Source of the DNA: Inquilinus ginsengisoli_A
GTDB lineage: Bacteria; Pseudomonadota; Alphaproteobacteria; DSM-16000; Inquilinaceae
Direction: 5' to 3'
Length of the DNA stretch: 64,000 bases
Assembly: GCF_031453975.1 (NCBI RefSeq)
Contig: NZ_JAVDPW010000004.1
Span: 310,001-374,000 of the forward strand
Below are positions 1 to 8,998 of this stretch, one piece after another. The position numbers were made by a program, and so were the translations under genes. The notes beneath the pieces were generated by a model. The model ran no database searches, was not told where the DNA came from, and saw only the letters and a program-made list of their open reading frames with translations. The first letter of the stretch is position 1. Each line of letters opens with the position of its first letter.

Positions 1-699
1 GCGGATCTCGATCAGGCGATGCGCATGGTCGGCCACCACCCGGTCATGGGTGATCAGGATCACGGTCTGGCCGGCGTCGCTCATGCGCCGCAGCAGCGCC
101 ATGACCTCGGCGCCGCTGCGGCTGTCCAGGGCGCCGGTCGGCTCGTCGGCCAGGATCACCCGGCCGCCGTTCATCAGCGCCCGGGCGATCGAGACGCGCT
201 GCTGCTGACCGCCAGACAGCTGGTTCGGCCGGTGGTCCATGCGGTCGGCGAGGCCGAGCGACGACAAGAGCTGTGCCGCCCGTTCCCGCCGCGCGGCGGC
301 GGACAGGCCGGCATAGATCGCCGGCACCTCGACATTCTCGGCGGCGGTGGCCGAGGGGATCAGGTTGTAGCTCTGGAAGATGAAGCCGAAGGTCTCGCGC
401 CGCAGATGCGCCAAGGAATCGCCCCCCAGCGTCGCCGCATCGATGCCGTCGACGCGGTATTCGCCCGTGGTCGGCCGGTCAAGGCAGCCGAGGATGTTCA
501 TCAGGGTCGATTTACCGGACCCCGACGCGCCCATGATGGCGACGAATTCGCCGGCATGGATGTCGAGCGAGATGCCGTGCAGCACCTCCACCGCCAGGTC
601 GCCGTTGACATAGGTCTTGGTCACGTCGCGCAGGGCGATCAGCGGCTGCGGCCCGGCCTGGCCGGGCATCGCCGGTATCCCGTGCTCGTGGATGTCCAT
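1..699 (-). CDS. macB: MacB-type ABC transporter, ATPase part (3' end off the window)
   Basis: The visible 233 residues form the nucleotide-binding domain of a MacB-type exporter. It contains a Walker A motif GASGSGKST near residue 58, the signature LSGGQQQRV, a Walker B ending ADEP and an H-loop THD. In this family the ATPase is fused to a four-helix membrane domain and works with MacA and an outer-membrane channel to export macrolides, peptides or siderophores; the membrane part would lie beyond position 1. The start ATG overlaps the macA stop by one base (TAATG), so the two are translationally coupled. Because the C-terminus is missing, a stand-alone LolD-like ATPase cannot be excluded, but the coupling to macA favours MacB. 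Confidence 0.9.
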   Translation of the reverse strand, partial: MDIHEHGIPAMPGQAGPQPLIALRDVTKTYVNGDLAVEVLHGISLDIHAGEFVAIMGASGSGKSTLMNILGCLDRPTTGEYRVDGIDAATLGGDSLAHLRRETFGFIFQSYNLIPSATAAENVEVPAIYAGLSAAARRERAAQLLSSLGLADRMDHRPNQLSGGQQQRVSIARALMNGGRVILADEPTGALDSRSGAEVMALLRRMSDAGQTVILITHDRVVADHAHRLIEIR

Positions 700-1967
700 T
701 ACAGCCGCGGGCTCCGGCCCGGCCGCGCTGTCCCCGAGGACGATCCGGCGGTGGTGGTGCCGGTGATCACCTGCTCGCCCGGCTCCAGCCCGCTCAGGAT
801 CTCCGCCTGGACGCGGTTGGTGACGCCGACGGCCACGGTGCGGGTGTCGATCGCGCCGCTGGGCCGCAGCACCCGGACGGTCGCCCGGCCGGGGGCCGCG
901 GACGATGTCCCGGCGGCCACCGCCGACAGGGCGCCGACCGGCACCAGCAGCGTGTCCTGGGCCGCGGCCGAGACGAAGAAGACCTGCGCCGTCATCTGCG
1001 TCATCAGCACCCCGCCCTCGTTCGGCACGTCGAACAGCGAGTCGTAGAGCACGACGTTGTTGACCACCTCGGGCGTCGGCAGGATCTGCCGCAGCGCGCC
1101 GTACCAGCGCTTCTGCGGCGTGCCGAGCGTGGTGAAATAGGCGGTCATGCCCAGGCGCAACCGGCTGACATCGGCCTCGGAGACCTGGGCCTTGATGGTC
1201 ATGGTCGACAGGTCGGCGATCTGGACGATGATCGGGGCCGACTGGTTGGCGTTCAGGGTCTGGCCCTGCCGTGCCGACTGCGACACCACCGTGCCGTCGA
1301 TCGGGGCGTAGATCTTGGTGTAGCCGAGATTGGCCTCGTCGCCCCGGAGGGTCGACTGGGTCTGCCGGATCTGGGCGCCGATGGCGTCGAGCTGGGCCTT
1401 GGCGGAGGCCAGCGTCGCCTCGGCCACCTGCAGGGCGTCGTCGCTGGTGGCGCGCGCCGCCTTCAGGTTGCGCTGCCGTTCCGCCTGCTGCCCGGCGAGC
1501 AGCAGCTGGGCCTGCTTCTCCGCCTGCTGCGCCTCAAGATTGGCCAGCTGCGCCCGGTCGGCCTCGACCCGCGACTGGTAGACGGTGGGATCGATCTCGG
1601 CCAGCAGGTCGCCGGCCTTGACCCGGTCGCCGATCGCGACATGCAGGGTCTTCAGCTGGCCGGAGACCTGGGTGCCGACATCGACGTAGCTGAGGGGCTG
1701 CAGCGTGCCCAGCGCCGTGGTCGCGTCCTCGATGTCGCCGCGCTCCGCCGTCGCAGTGAGATACTGCTGGTCGGTGGCGGCGGGGCGGCCCCAGCGATAC
1801 CAGGCGCCGGCCACGGCCAGCACGAGGACGACCAGGGCCAGGAGCATGAGTGTCCGGCGCCGGCGGGGGCGCTGCGGGCGCACAGCTGCGATGGGCTTCG
1901 GAACAGGCGGAGGCGCCGTCTCTCTCAGCTTCGGCTCGATCTCGGTCCTGGTGTCCGGCATTCCCAT
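699..1967 (-). CDS. macA: MacA-like periplasmic adaptor (membrane fusion protein)
   Basis: A 422-residue HlyD/MacA-family adaptor that would link the inner-membrane MacB pump to an outer-membrane channel. It has an Arg/Pro-rich cytosolic N-terminus, a single membrane segment at about residues 38-58, a biotinyl-lipoyl half-motif around residue 100, an Ala/Gln-rich coiled-coil hairpin at about 130-215, then the returning lipoyl half and beta-barrel domains with the typical SEADVSRLRLG stretch. The start at 1967 is an ATG with another in-frame ATG two codons later; neither has a clear ribosome site. It is the first gene of a macA-macB operon. The exported substrate cannot be read from the sequence. 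Confidence 0.9.
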   Translation of the reverse strand: MGMPDTRTEIEPKLRETAPPPVPKPIAAVRPQRPRRRRTLMLLALVVLVLAVAGAWYRWGRPAATDQQYLTATAERGDIEDATTALGTLQPLSYVDVGTQVSGQLKTLHVAIGDRVKAGDLLAEIDPTVYQSRVEADRAQLANLEAQQAEKQAQLLLAGQQAERQRNLKAARATSDDALQVAEATLASAKAQLDAIGAQIRQTQSTLRGDEANLGYTKIYAPIDGTVVSQSARQGQTLNANQSAPIIVQIADLSTMTIKAQVSEADVSRLRLGMTAYFTTLGTPQKRWYGALRQILPTPEVVNNVVLYDSLFDVPNEGGVLMTQMTAQVFFVSAAAQDTLLVPVGALSAVAAGTSSAAPGRATVRVLRPSGAIDTRTVAVGVTNRVQAEILSGLEPGEQVITGTTTAGSSSGTARPGRSPRL

Positions 1968-2118
1968 ACGGTCCGTGTTGATCTCGCCCCTTCACGGCCC
2001 GACCGGGCAATTCCGGCGCGCATCCGCCGCCATCCCGGCTGGTCAGGGCGCGGCCGGCCGATTATATCGTGTCCGGGGCCGCTTGGCCGCACACTCCGTC
2101 ACGGCTTCCGAGGCACCC

Positions 2119-2433
2119 ATGGTCCGCGCGGCGACGATCGCGCTTTCCGGCGTCCTGTTTACCTCCCTGTTCGCCACGGGTTCCGCCCTGGCGGCGCCGG
2201 CTTCCTGCGGCCCGCATGACGTGGTGGTCGACTATCTCGCGCGGTCCTTCCAGGAGGCGCCGGCCGGCGCCGGCACCGCCAACAGCGGCGGCCGGATGGA
2301 GCTGTTCACGGGTCCCAAGGGGCGCAGCTGGACCCTGCTCTACACCGGGCCGGACGGGCAGTCCTGCATGGTCGCGGCCGGGCGCGGCTGGGCCCCGCCG
2401 CCGGTGGAGAACGACGCCTCGCGTCCGCGCTGA
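2119..2433 (+). CDS. small secreted protein of unknown function
   Basis: A 104-residue protein beginning with a clear Sec signal peptide (MVRAATIALSGVLFTSL, cleavage likely after SALA at about residue 25). The mature part has two cysteines (about 28 and 78) that could form a disulfide, and repeated Gly-rich turns (LFTGPKGRSW, LLYTGPDGQSC) consistent with a small beta-rich periplasmic protein. I do not recognise a named family. The frame is open further upstream, but the signal peptide fixes the start at 2119. It is divergent from macA and convergent with the DUF192 gene, from which it is separated by three bases. Confidence 0.7.
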   Translation: MVRAATIALSGVLFTSLFATGSALAAPASCGPHDVVVDYLARSFQEAPAGAGTANSGGRMELFTGPKGRSWTLLYTGPDGQSCMVAAGRGWAPPPVENDASRPR

Positions 2434-2436
2434 CCA

Positions 2437-2931
2437 CTAGTTTTTGGGTGCGGTGGTGGTGATCAGCGGATGGATGACGCGGTCGCCCGGCTTGATGCTG
2501 AGGAACCGCGTGATGCCGCCATTCAGCTCCAGCACCGCCTTGGCCGGCCCCTCGGAGGTGCGCGGGGTCAGGGTCTGGGGCTCGGCGCCCTCGACGATGT
2601 TGGCGATGGTGCCGTCGGTCCGGATGAAGATCATGTCCAGCGGGATCAGCGTGTTCTTCATCCAGAAGGCGCGGTCCTCGGTCTGATCGAAGACGAACAG
2701 CATGCCAGCGTCGGGCGCCATGGCCTTGCGGAACATCAGGCCACGCTGCTGCGCCTCGGGCGTCAGCGCCAGTTCGACCGTGAAGTGGAACTGCTTGCCG
2801 GCCGCGGTCTCGATGGTCAGGTCGGCATCGGTCGGCCGGACCGAGGGCGCAGCCTCGCCCTGCGCCCGGGCGGCGCCGACGGCGAGGAGCAGGAGGGCGA
2901 GGGCGGCGAAGAGCGTCTTCTTCATCATCAT
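2437..2931 (-). CDS. DUF192 family secreted protein
   Basis: A 164-residue protein with an N-terminal signal peptide (MMMKKTLFAALALLLLAVG, cleavage near ARAQ). The rest matches the DUF192 pattern: LTPEAQQRGLMFRKAM, FWMKNTLIPLDMIFI, and a C-terminal VLELNGG followed by GDRV. The biochemical role of the family is unsettled. It is the last gene of the ribA-to-DUF192 run, 72 bp after the histone-deacetylase-like gene. The spacer between those two genes is a tandem duplication with internal hairpins, annotated separately. Confidence 0.88.
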   Translation of the reverse strand: MMMKKTLFAALALLLLAVGAARAQGEAAPSVRPTDADLTIETAAGKQFHFTVELALTPEAQQRGLMFRKAMAPDAGMLFVFDQTEDRAFWMKNTLIPLDMIFIRTDGTIANIVEGAEPQTLTPRTSEGPAKAVLELNGGITRFLSIKPGDRVIHPLITTTAPKN

Positions 2932-2932
2932 C

Positions 2933-3006
2933 CCGTTGTCTCAAGGCGGCGCGAGCGCCGTCCGGTCAAGCCGTTGTCTCTCGGCGGCGCGAGCGCCGTC
3001 CGATCA
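2933..3006. repeat. tandem 36-bp repeat with GC hairpins between two genes
   Basis: Two 36-bp copies (2933-2968 and 2971-3006) lie in tandem with a 38-bp period and differ at only three positions. Each holds a GC-rich inverted repeat (GGCGC and GCGCC around GA) able to form a tight hairpin. The right-hand copy supplies the TGA stop of the deacetylase-like gene at 3004-3006. The left-hand copy ends a few bases before the DUF192 start, so the whole intergenic spacer looks duplicated. Possible roles are mRNA stabilisation or differential expression (REP-like), or simply a neutral duplication. Confidence 0.75.
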
Positions 3007-4122
3007 TGGCGCCGTGACGGCGCGGATCATCTCACGGATCTCCGGCCGCACCGGGCCGGGCCGCGGCGGGTCGTCCATCCGGTCGAACCAATGGGGCTCC
3101 GGCGGCAGGCCCCGGCGGCGCGACCAGGACAGGCCGGACAGCACCTTGCGCGCCGCGTCGGTCAGCGGCGCGGTCGGGTCCAGCCCGGCCAGCATCGCCC
3201 AGACCCCGGCCCAGCAGCGGCCCACCGTCCAGGGATTGTAGCCGCCCCCGCCCAGCACCAACAGCCGGGGCGCCACCCGGCGCACGGCGCCCACCACATC
3301 CCACAGGGCGTGGTTCGACAGCGACAGGCGGCTCAGCGGATCGTCATGCAACGCGTCTGCACCGCATTGCAGCAGCACGACCTGGGGCCGGAAGCGGTCG
3401 ACCAGCGGCAGCAGCGCGTCGTCGCGGATCGCCGCCATCTCGTCGTCGTTCAGCTCACGCGGCACGGCCAGGTTGCGGGCGTTGCCGCCGCCGCGATCGT
3501 CGACCGCGCCGGTGAAGGGCCAGCGCTTCGCCTCATGCACCGACACGGTGAGGACGCGCGGTTCGCCGGCGAAGGCGTCCTGCACCCCGTCGCCATGATG
3601 GGCGTCGACGTCGAGATAGGCGATCCGATCGATCCCGCGGTCGAGCAGCGCCAGGATCGCCAGCGCGGGGTCGTTGAAGTAGCAGAAACCCGAAGCGCGG
3701 TCGGGCCGGCCGTGGTGCAGCCCGCCGGCCGGGTTGTAGACCACGGCGCCCTCGTCCGCTTCGGCCAGCAGGCCGGCGCCGAGCAGGGAGGAGCCGCAGG
3801 CCGTCGCCGGGCGGCGGAACACCTCGCCGAAGATCGGGTTCTCGACCCCGCCGAGATTGTGCCGCTGCCGGCGTGCCGGATCGAGGTCCTGGTCGCGCTC
3901 GGCGTCCTGCACCGCCGCGACATAGTCCGGATCGTGGAACCGGGCCAGCGCCGCGGCGTCTGCCATGGGGCCTTCGCGATACTGTCCGGGCTGCAGCCAG
4001 CCCTGCGCCCGGATCAGGTCGATCGCGGTGGAGACCCGCGGGATGGCGAGCGGATGCTTCGGCCCGTAGCTGGAATGCCGATAGACCTCGCTGCCGATCA
4101 GGATCGGCCGCGCCGCCGCCAT
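3004..4122 (-). CDS. histone-deacetylase-family amidohydrolase (AcuC/acetylpolyamine type)
   Basis: A 372-residue zinc hydrolase of the arginase/deacetylase superfamily. Expected metal and catalytic residues are present: LHHGRP with the His pair at 136-137, DVDAHHGDGV with Asp171, Asp173 and His175-176, CGADALHDDPL, and the glycine-rich GGGGYNPW near residue 298. Bacterial members remove acetyl groups from lysines or polyamines; which one applies here cannot be decided. The start lies 7 bp downstream of the secF stop, so it is probably co-transcribed with secDF. The position inside a riboflavin/Sec operon is unexpected for a deacetylase and may only reflect shared transcription. Confidence 0.9.
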   Translation of the reverse strand: MAAARPILIGSEVYRHSSYGPKHPLAIPRVSTAIDLIRAQGWLQPGQYREGPMADAAALARFHDPDYVAAVQDAERDQDLDPARRQRHNLGGVENPIFGEVFRRPATACGSSLLGAGLLAEADEGAVVYNPAGGLHHGRPDRASGFCYFNDPALAILALLDRGIDRIAYLDVDAHHGDGVQDAFAGEPRVLTVSVHEAKRWPFTGAVDDRGGGNARNLAVPRELNDDEMAAIRDDALLPLVDRFRPQVVLLQCGADALHDDPLSRLSLSNHALWDVVGAVRRVAPRLLVLGGGGYNPWTVGRCWAGVWAMLAGLDPTAPLTDAARKVLSGLSWSRRRGLPPEPHWFDRMDDPPRPGPVRPEIREMIRAVTAP

Positions 4123-4129
4123 GCCCGGA

Positions 4130-5089
4130 TCAGGCCCCCTTGCCGGCGGCGGCCCCGTCGCCCTTGGCCGGCGGCGGCGCCTTCTTGCGGAACAGCTTGT
4201 CCTCGCCGAGGAACAGCAGGATCGGCGCCGCGATGAAGATCGACGAGGTCGTCGCGACGACGACGCCGATCAGGATCACGAAGGCGAATTGCTGCAGGGT
4301 CTCGCCGCTCCAGATCGCCAGCGGCAGGCAGGCCAGGAAGGTGGCCAGCGAGGTGCCGATGGTGCGGTTCAGCGTCTGGTTGATCGACAGGTCGATCAGC
4401 TGGCGCAGCGGCATCGACTTGAACAGCCGCAGGTTCTCACGCACCCGGTCATAAACCACGACCTTGTCGTTGACGGAGTAGCCGAGGACGGTCAGGAGCG
4501 CCGCGATCGAGGTCAGGTTGAACTCGAAGCCGGTGACGGCATAGACGCCGACCATCTTGGTGACGTCGAGAATCATCGTGACGACGGCGCCGACGCCGAA
4601 CTGCCATTCGAAGCGGAACCAGATGTAGAACAGCATAGCGACGAGCGCGAGGCCCAGCGCCATCATGCCGTTCTGGAACAATTCGCCCGACACCGTGCCG
4701 CCCACGGAATCGCTCGCGCCGACGGTGACGCCCGGCACCTTGTCGACCAGCGTCTGCTTGATCGTCTGGTAGGCCTGCTGCTGCTGCGCGTCGGTCGGCT
4801 GCGCCTCCATCCGCACCAGCACGTCGCGGGGCGACCCGAACTGCTGGAGTTGCACCTGGCCGAAGCCGAGGCTGTCGATGTCCGACCGCAACGTGGTGAA
4901 ATCCGCCGGCTGCGGCGTGTTGATCTGGAAGGTGATGCCGCCCTTGAAATCAACGCCGTAGTTCAGCCCCGGATAGAAGAACAGGATGACCGATGCGGTG
5001 CTGAGGAAGGCCGAGGTGGCGAGACCGATGATCCGGCCCCGCATGAACTGGATCTTGGTGTCGTCCGGGACGAGACGGAGCCAAAACAT
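4130..5089 (-). CDS. secF: SecF, protein-export membrane subunit
   Basis: A 319-residue SecF. Six membrane segments are visible, with the first at about residues 20-40 followed by the periplasmic domain starting YGVDFKGG. The conserved SVNDKVVVYDRVREN block lies at about residue 210, and the C-terminal membrane bundle follows. With SecD it uses the proton motive force to help complete translocation through SecYEG. Its ATG overlaps the secD stop by one base (TAATG). The last residues are a short Ala/Pro/Lys tail typical of alphaproteobacterial forms. Confidence 0.97.
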   Translation of the reverse strand: MFWLRLVPDDTKIQFMRGRIIGLATSAFLSTASVILFFYPGLNYGVDFKGGITFQINTPQPADFTTLRSDIDSLGFGQVQLQQFGSPRDVLVRMEAQPTDAQQQQAYQTIKQTLVDKVPGVTVGASDSVGGTVSGELFQNGMMALGLALVAMLFYIWFRFEWQFGVGAVVTMILDVTKMVGVYAVTGFEFNLTSIAALLTVLGYSVNDKVVVYDRVRENLRLFKSMPLRQLIDLSINQTLNRTIGTSLATFLACLPLAIWSGETLQQFAFVILIGVVVATTSSIFIAAPILLFLGEDKLFRKKAPPPAKGDGAAAGKGA

Positions 5090-6708
5090 TACGCTTTCCT
5101 CAGCACGGGCAGGACGGTGGGCCGCTTGCGGCGGATCCAGCCGACCATCATGAAACGCACCAGCACGATCGCGGTGAACATCGAGGTCAGGATGCCGATC
5201 GCCGTGGTGACGGCGAAGCCGCGCACCGGACCCGAACTCAGCGAGTACAGGATCCCCATCTTGATCAGCGAGGTCACGTTGGCGTCGAAGATCGTGCCGA
5301 AGGCACGACTGAAGCCCGCATCCATCGCCGAGAAGGGCGACCGGCCACGTTTGGTTTCTTCATGCAGGCGTTCGTTGATCAGGATGTTGGCGTCGACCGA
5401 CAGGCCGAGCGTCAGCAGCAGGCCGGCGATGCCGGGCAGCGTCAGCGTCGCCTCCAGCAGCGACAGGACCGCCAGTGTGATCACCAGGTTCATGATCAGG
5501 GCGATATTGGCGAATATGCCGAACAGCCCATACGCCGCGGTCATATAGGTGATGACCAGGAGGAAGCCGACCCCCACGGCGATGATGCCGGCCTGGATCG
5601 CGTCGGCGCCGAGATCCGGCCCGACCGTGCGCTCCTCGATGATGGTCAGCGGCGCCGGCAGCGCGCCGGCGCGCAGCAGCACGGCCAGGTCGTTGGCGCT
5701 CTGGGCCGTGAAGTTGCCGCTGATCTGGCCGCGGCCGCCCAGGATCGGCTCGTTGATCCGCGGCGCGCTGATCACCTTGTCGTCGAGGACGATGGCGAAG
5801 GGCCGGCCGGTGTTGGCCTGGGTGACCTGGCCGAAGCGGCGCGCCCCGGCGCTGTCGAATTCGAAGTTCACCACCCACTGGCCGTTCTGCGAATTGGTGC
5901 CGGCGCGGGCGTCGATCAGGTTGGCACCGTCGACCTCGATCCGCTTCTTGACCGCGATGGACTGCGGCTGCGCGCTGCGGCTGTCCTCGAGCGGCAGCAC
6001 CTCGGTGTCGGGCGGCACCGGGCCGGGCTGGCCGGGCTGGTAGTCCTGGCTGACCAGGTGGAAGGTCATCTTCGCCGTCTGGCCCAGCAGGCGGCGGATG
6101 CGGTCGGGATTCTGTTCGCCCGGCAGCTGCAGCAGGATGCGGCTGGTGCCCTGGCGCGAGATCAGCGGCTCCTTGGTGCCGCTCTCGTCGACGCGGCGGC
6201 GGACGATCTCGATCGACTGCTCGACCGCCCGGGTCTCGCGGTCGCGCAGGCCCACCTCGGTCAGGGTCAGGGCAGCCTTGCCGTCGCTGCCGACGCTGAT
6301 GTCGATGTCGCGCTGGCCGCTGGCCAGGGGATCGACATTGCCGCTCTGCATGTTCTCGGCCAGGAGCGTGCGCACCCGGTCGGCCTGGCTGGGATCGGTC
6401 AGGGTGAAGCCCACCGACCGGTCCTTCACCGCCAGATCGGTGTAGGCGATGTTCTCACGCCGCAGCAGGCCCCGGATCGAATCCTGGATGTTGTTCAGAC
6501 GGCCGTCGACCACCGCCTTCATATCCACTTCGAGCAGCAGGTAGGACCCGCCCCGCAGGTCGAGACCGAGATTGATCTGGCGCGTCGGAATCCAGGACGG
6601 CAGCGCGTCGAGCGTGCTGCGCGGCAGGATGTTCGGCAGGCTCAGGATCACGCCGAGGAGGCACACCACCCAGATGGTGACCTTCTTCCACGGGGCGAAA
6701 TACATCAT
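5089..6708 (-). CDS. secD: SecD, protein-export membrane subunit
   Basis: A 539-residue SecD starting MMYFAPWKKVTIW. The frame stays open far upstream, but the membrane-segment start and a GAGAG ribosome-site-like stretch place the start at 6708 (or 6705). The first membrane helix is followed by LGLDLRGGSYLLLEVD, the large periplasmic P1 domain including LQLPGEQNPDRIR, and five C-terminal helices with the GLSVDANILINERLHEE signature near residue 430. Its length is normal for the class. No yajC lies upstream; ribD does, 122 bp away. Expression with secF is assured by the one-base overlap. Confidence 0.97.
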   Translation of the reverse strand: MMYFAPWKKVTIWVVCLLGVILSLPNILPRSTLDALPSWIPTRQINLGLDLRGGSYLLLEVDMKAVVDGRLNNIQDSIRGLLRRENIAYTDLAVKDRSVGFTLTDPSQADRVRTLLAENMQSGNVDPLASGQRDIDISVGSDGKAALTLTEVGLRDRETRAVEQSIEIVRRRVDESGTKEPLISRQGTSRILLQLPGEQNPDRIRRLLGQTAKMTFHLVSQDYQPGQPGPVPPDTEVLPLEDSRSAQPQSIAVKKRIEVDGANLIDARAGTNSQNGQWVVNFEFDSAGARRFGQVTQANTGRPFAIVLDDKVISAPRINEPILGGRGQISGNFTAQSANDLAVLLRAGALPAPLTIIEERTVGPDLGADAIQAGIIAVGVGFLLVITYMTAAYGLFGIFANIALIMNLVITLAVLSLLEATLTLPGIAGLLLTLGLSVDANILINERLHEETKRGRSPFSAMDAGFSRAFGTIFDANVTSLIKMGILYSLSSGPVRGFAVTTAIGILTSMFTAIVLVRFMMVGWIRRKRPTVLPVLRKA

Positions 6709-6830
6709 CGACGGCAAGCTCTCAAAAATCACTCGGTTCGGGCTGGGCCGGCCGGAGCGCCACGCGTGGACGTGGCTAGGCCCGGCGTGCCTGGACCGCA
6801 GGGCGCGCACGGTACAATGCGCGCGGCGGT

Positions 6831-8141
6831 TTATCCATGCCGAAGTGGGGAGCCCGCCGGATGAGGGCCGACAAGCCGCGCCAAGTGAGTGGCTGTCGCG
6901 GCCGGAACGTATTCGGCCAGGAGGTCGGGACCCAGCGCCGCGGTCGCGATCGGGCGCCAGCCCCGGGTGGCGGCGACGCTGCCGGGGAAGGCGATGCGGT
7001 TGCGCTCGCCGCCGCCGATCACCGGCGCGATGAAGACATGGGCGAGGTCGACCCGGCCGGCCTCGAGCAGCAGCCCCAGCAGGCGCGGCCCGCCCTCGAC
7101 CATGACCGAGGCGACCGGCCGGCCCAGCCGCGCCACCATGGCCGGCCCGGCCAGGACCTCGAACAACGCATCGACCGGCTCGCCTTCGGGCAGCGCCAGC
7201 ATGGCGGCCGACGGCGGCAGCAGCGCGGCCAGGGGTGCTGCCTGGCGGGCGGCTGCGGCGCCGAGCAGGAACACGGTCGGCGCATCGGCGGAGAGCAGCC
7301 CCGCCTTCCAGCGGTCCAGCCGCTGCGGCAGCGCCGCCAGCGCCCGGCCGTTGGGGTCGTAGACCAGGCGCAGCGGCTGGCGGTGACGGTCGCCCGCCGC
7401 GTCGCGCACGGTCAGGGCCGGGTCGTCGGCCAGCACGGTGCCGGCGCCGACCAGGATGGCGTCGTATTTCTGGCGCAGCCAATGGGTGTGGGCCCGCGCC
7501 GCCTTGCCGGTCAGCCAGCGTTCGGCGCCGTCGTCATAGGCCAGCTGGCCGTCCAGGGTCTGCGCCCATTTCGCCGCCACCAGCGGCCGGCCCAGCCGCT
7601 GCCCCAGCAGGAAGGGCGCATGCCAGGCCGCGGCCTCCGGCGCCAGGGCGCCGACGCTGACGGCGATGCCCGCCGCCTGCAGCCGGGCCAGGCCGGCGCC
7701 GTCGACCAGCGGGTTGGGGTCGCGCAGCGCCACGACGCAGCGGGCCAGCCCGACCGAAGCCAGCAGGTCGGCGCAGGGCGGCTGGCGGCCATGATGGCTG
7801 CAGGGTTCGAGGGTCACATAGGCGGTGGCGCCCTGGAACACCGACCGGTCGGCCGCCGCCTCGATGGCGACGCGCTCGGCGTGGCGCTCGCCGATCCGCT
7901 CGGTGGCGCCGCGCGACACCACCCGGCCGTCGCGCACCACCACGCAGCCGACCACCGGATTCGGATCCGACAACCCATGATGGGTCATCGCCATCCGCAG
8001 CGTCTCCAGCATCCAGCCTTCGTCTTCACCCCAGATGGGGGGCGCGGGGACGGCTTCGCGCAGCGCCTCGGGCAAGGTGTCCCGCAGGACTCCGCCGAAG
8101 CCGAAGCCCGGCCGCAGCGAGAACCCGGCCGCCAGCGTCAA
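6831..8141 (-). CDS. ribD: bifunctional pyrimidine deaminase/reductase RibD
   Basis: RibD converts the pyrimidine product of GTP cyclohydrolase II by deamination and then NADPH-dependent reduction in riboflavin synthesis. The N-terminal deaminase has HAERVAIEAA and PCSHHGRQPPCAD as zinc ligands; the C-terminal reductase begins around KWAQTLDGQ and has VMVEGGPRLLG. The 436-residue frame is longer than usual by about 40 residues at the N-terminus. I kept the TTG start at 8141 because it overlaps the ribA stop as TTGA. The ATG at 8012 (MLETLRMAM) is the conservative alternative and would give a normal-length enzyme. Confidence 0.93.
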   Translation of the reverse strand: MTLAAGFSLRPGFGFGGVLRDTLPEALREAVPAPPIWGEDEGWMLETLRMAMTHHGLSDPNPVVGCVVVRDGRVVSRGATERIGERHAERVAIEAAADRSVFQGATAYVTLEPCSHHGRQPPCADLLASVGLARCVVALRDPNPLVDGAGLARLQAAGIAVSVGALAPEAAAWHAPFLLGQRLGRPLVAAKWAQTLDGQLAYDDGAERWLTGKAARAHTHWLRQKYDAILVGAGTVLADDPALTVRDAAGDRHRQPLRLVYDPNGRALAALPQRLDRWKAGLLSADAPTVFLLGAAAARQAAPLAALLPPSAAMLALPEGEPVDALFEVLAGPAMVARLGRPVASVMVEGGPRLLGLLLEAGRVDLAHVFIAPVIGGGERNRIAFPGSVAATRGWRPIATAALGPDLLAEYVPAATATHLARLVGPHPAGSPLRHG

Positions 8142-8818
8142 GGCTTGCCCAGGCGCCGCAGCGCCGCCACGCCGCCCGCGCCAACCACCTTGGGCAGCCG
8201 CTCAATCTGGGCGGAAAGCTCCGGCAGATCAATCTGGTGCGCGTGCTTCCTGACCTTGGCTTCGAGGTACTGGATGTTATGCGCGGTGACGAACACCCCG
8301 GTCGGCACGATCTCGACGATCTCGATGCCGGCGGCTTCGAGCTGCTGCGCCTTGTCAGGATTGTTGGTCAACAGCCTGATCCGCTTGACCCCGAGCGCCA
8401 GCAGCATCTGCGCCGCCGGCGTGAAGTCGCGCATGTCGTGCGGGAAGTTCAGCCGCTCATTCGCTTCGAAGGTGTCGAGCCCCTGGTCCTGCAGCACATA
8501 GGCGTCGAGCTTGGCGTAGAGGCCGATGCCCCTGCCCTCCTGCCGGAGGTAGAGGACGAAGCCGCCCTCGCGGCCGATGCGGTGCAGGGCGTCGATCAGC
8601 TGCGGGCCGCAATCGCAGCGCTGCGAGCCGAACACGTCGCCGGTCAGGCATTCCGAATGCACCCGCACCAGCGGCACGTCATGGCCCTGCGGTCCGAGCG
8701 CGATGGCGAAATGCTCACCACCATCCTCGAAGCTGGTGAAGGTGTGGAAGATGCCGCTGCCCGCACCGTCCAGGATCGGGATGGTGACGGTGTTGCGGAT
8801 CTCGACCGGTGTCTGCAT
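8138..8818 (-). CDS. ribA: GTP cyclohydrolase II
   Basis: A 226-residue stand-alone RibA catalysing the first committed step of riboflavin synthesis. The zinc site is intact (SECLTGDVFGSQRCDCG), as are the GTP-binding and catalytic stretch YLRQEGRGIGLYAKL and the later LLTNNPDK. No RibB (DHBP synthase) domain is fused. I chose the ATG at 8818 (MQTPVEIRN) because conservation begins there; the frame runs open to 8890. It leads the ribA-ribD-secD-secF run. I looked upstream for an FMN riboswitch and did not find one. Confidence 0.93.
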   Translation of the reverse strand: MQTPVEIRNTVTIPILDGAGSGIFHTFTSFEDGGEHFAIALGPQGHDVPLVRVHSECLTGDVFGSQRCDCGPQLIDALHRIGREGGFVLYLRQEGRGIGLYAKLDAYVLQDQGLDTFEANERLNFPHDMRDFTPAAQMLLALGVKRIRLLTNNPDKAQQLEAAGIEIVEIVPTGVFVTAHNIQYLEAKVRKHAHQIDLPELSAQIERLPKVVGAGGVAALRRLGKP

Positions 8819-8998
8819 CGGGTACCCCGCCGGCCGTATCGCGACCGAGCCTCGTGAAGTCTGGCCACAATATCGGTCGGCCACCGGCACATTCCCAGCC
8901 CCGCCGGACGGAAAGCCGCCATGCGAGAGCCGATGGGCAACTTCCGTCTAGCACAACCGAAAGCCCAGGCCTGTTCCGTTCGTCACACCGACGCCCAG

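Noticed and set aside
5089..7482. SecD reading frame extended upstream to 7482 (797 codons)
   Set aside because: The extra 250 residues overlap ribD antisense-free space and part of ribD itself and look non-coding; conservation starts at MMYFAPWKK (6708).
8819..8998. FMN riboswitch ahead of ribA
   Set aside because: I looked for the conserved AGGGC and GGTGAAA-type blocks on the minus strand and did not find them.
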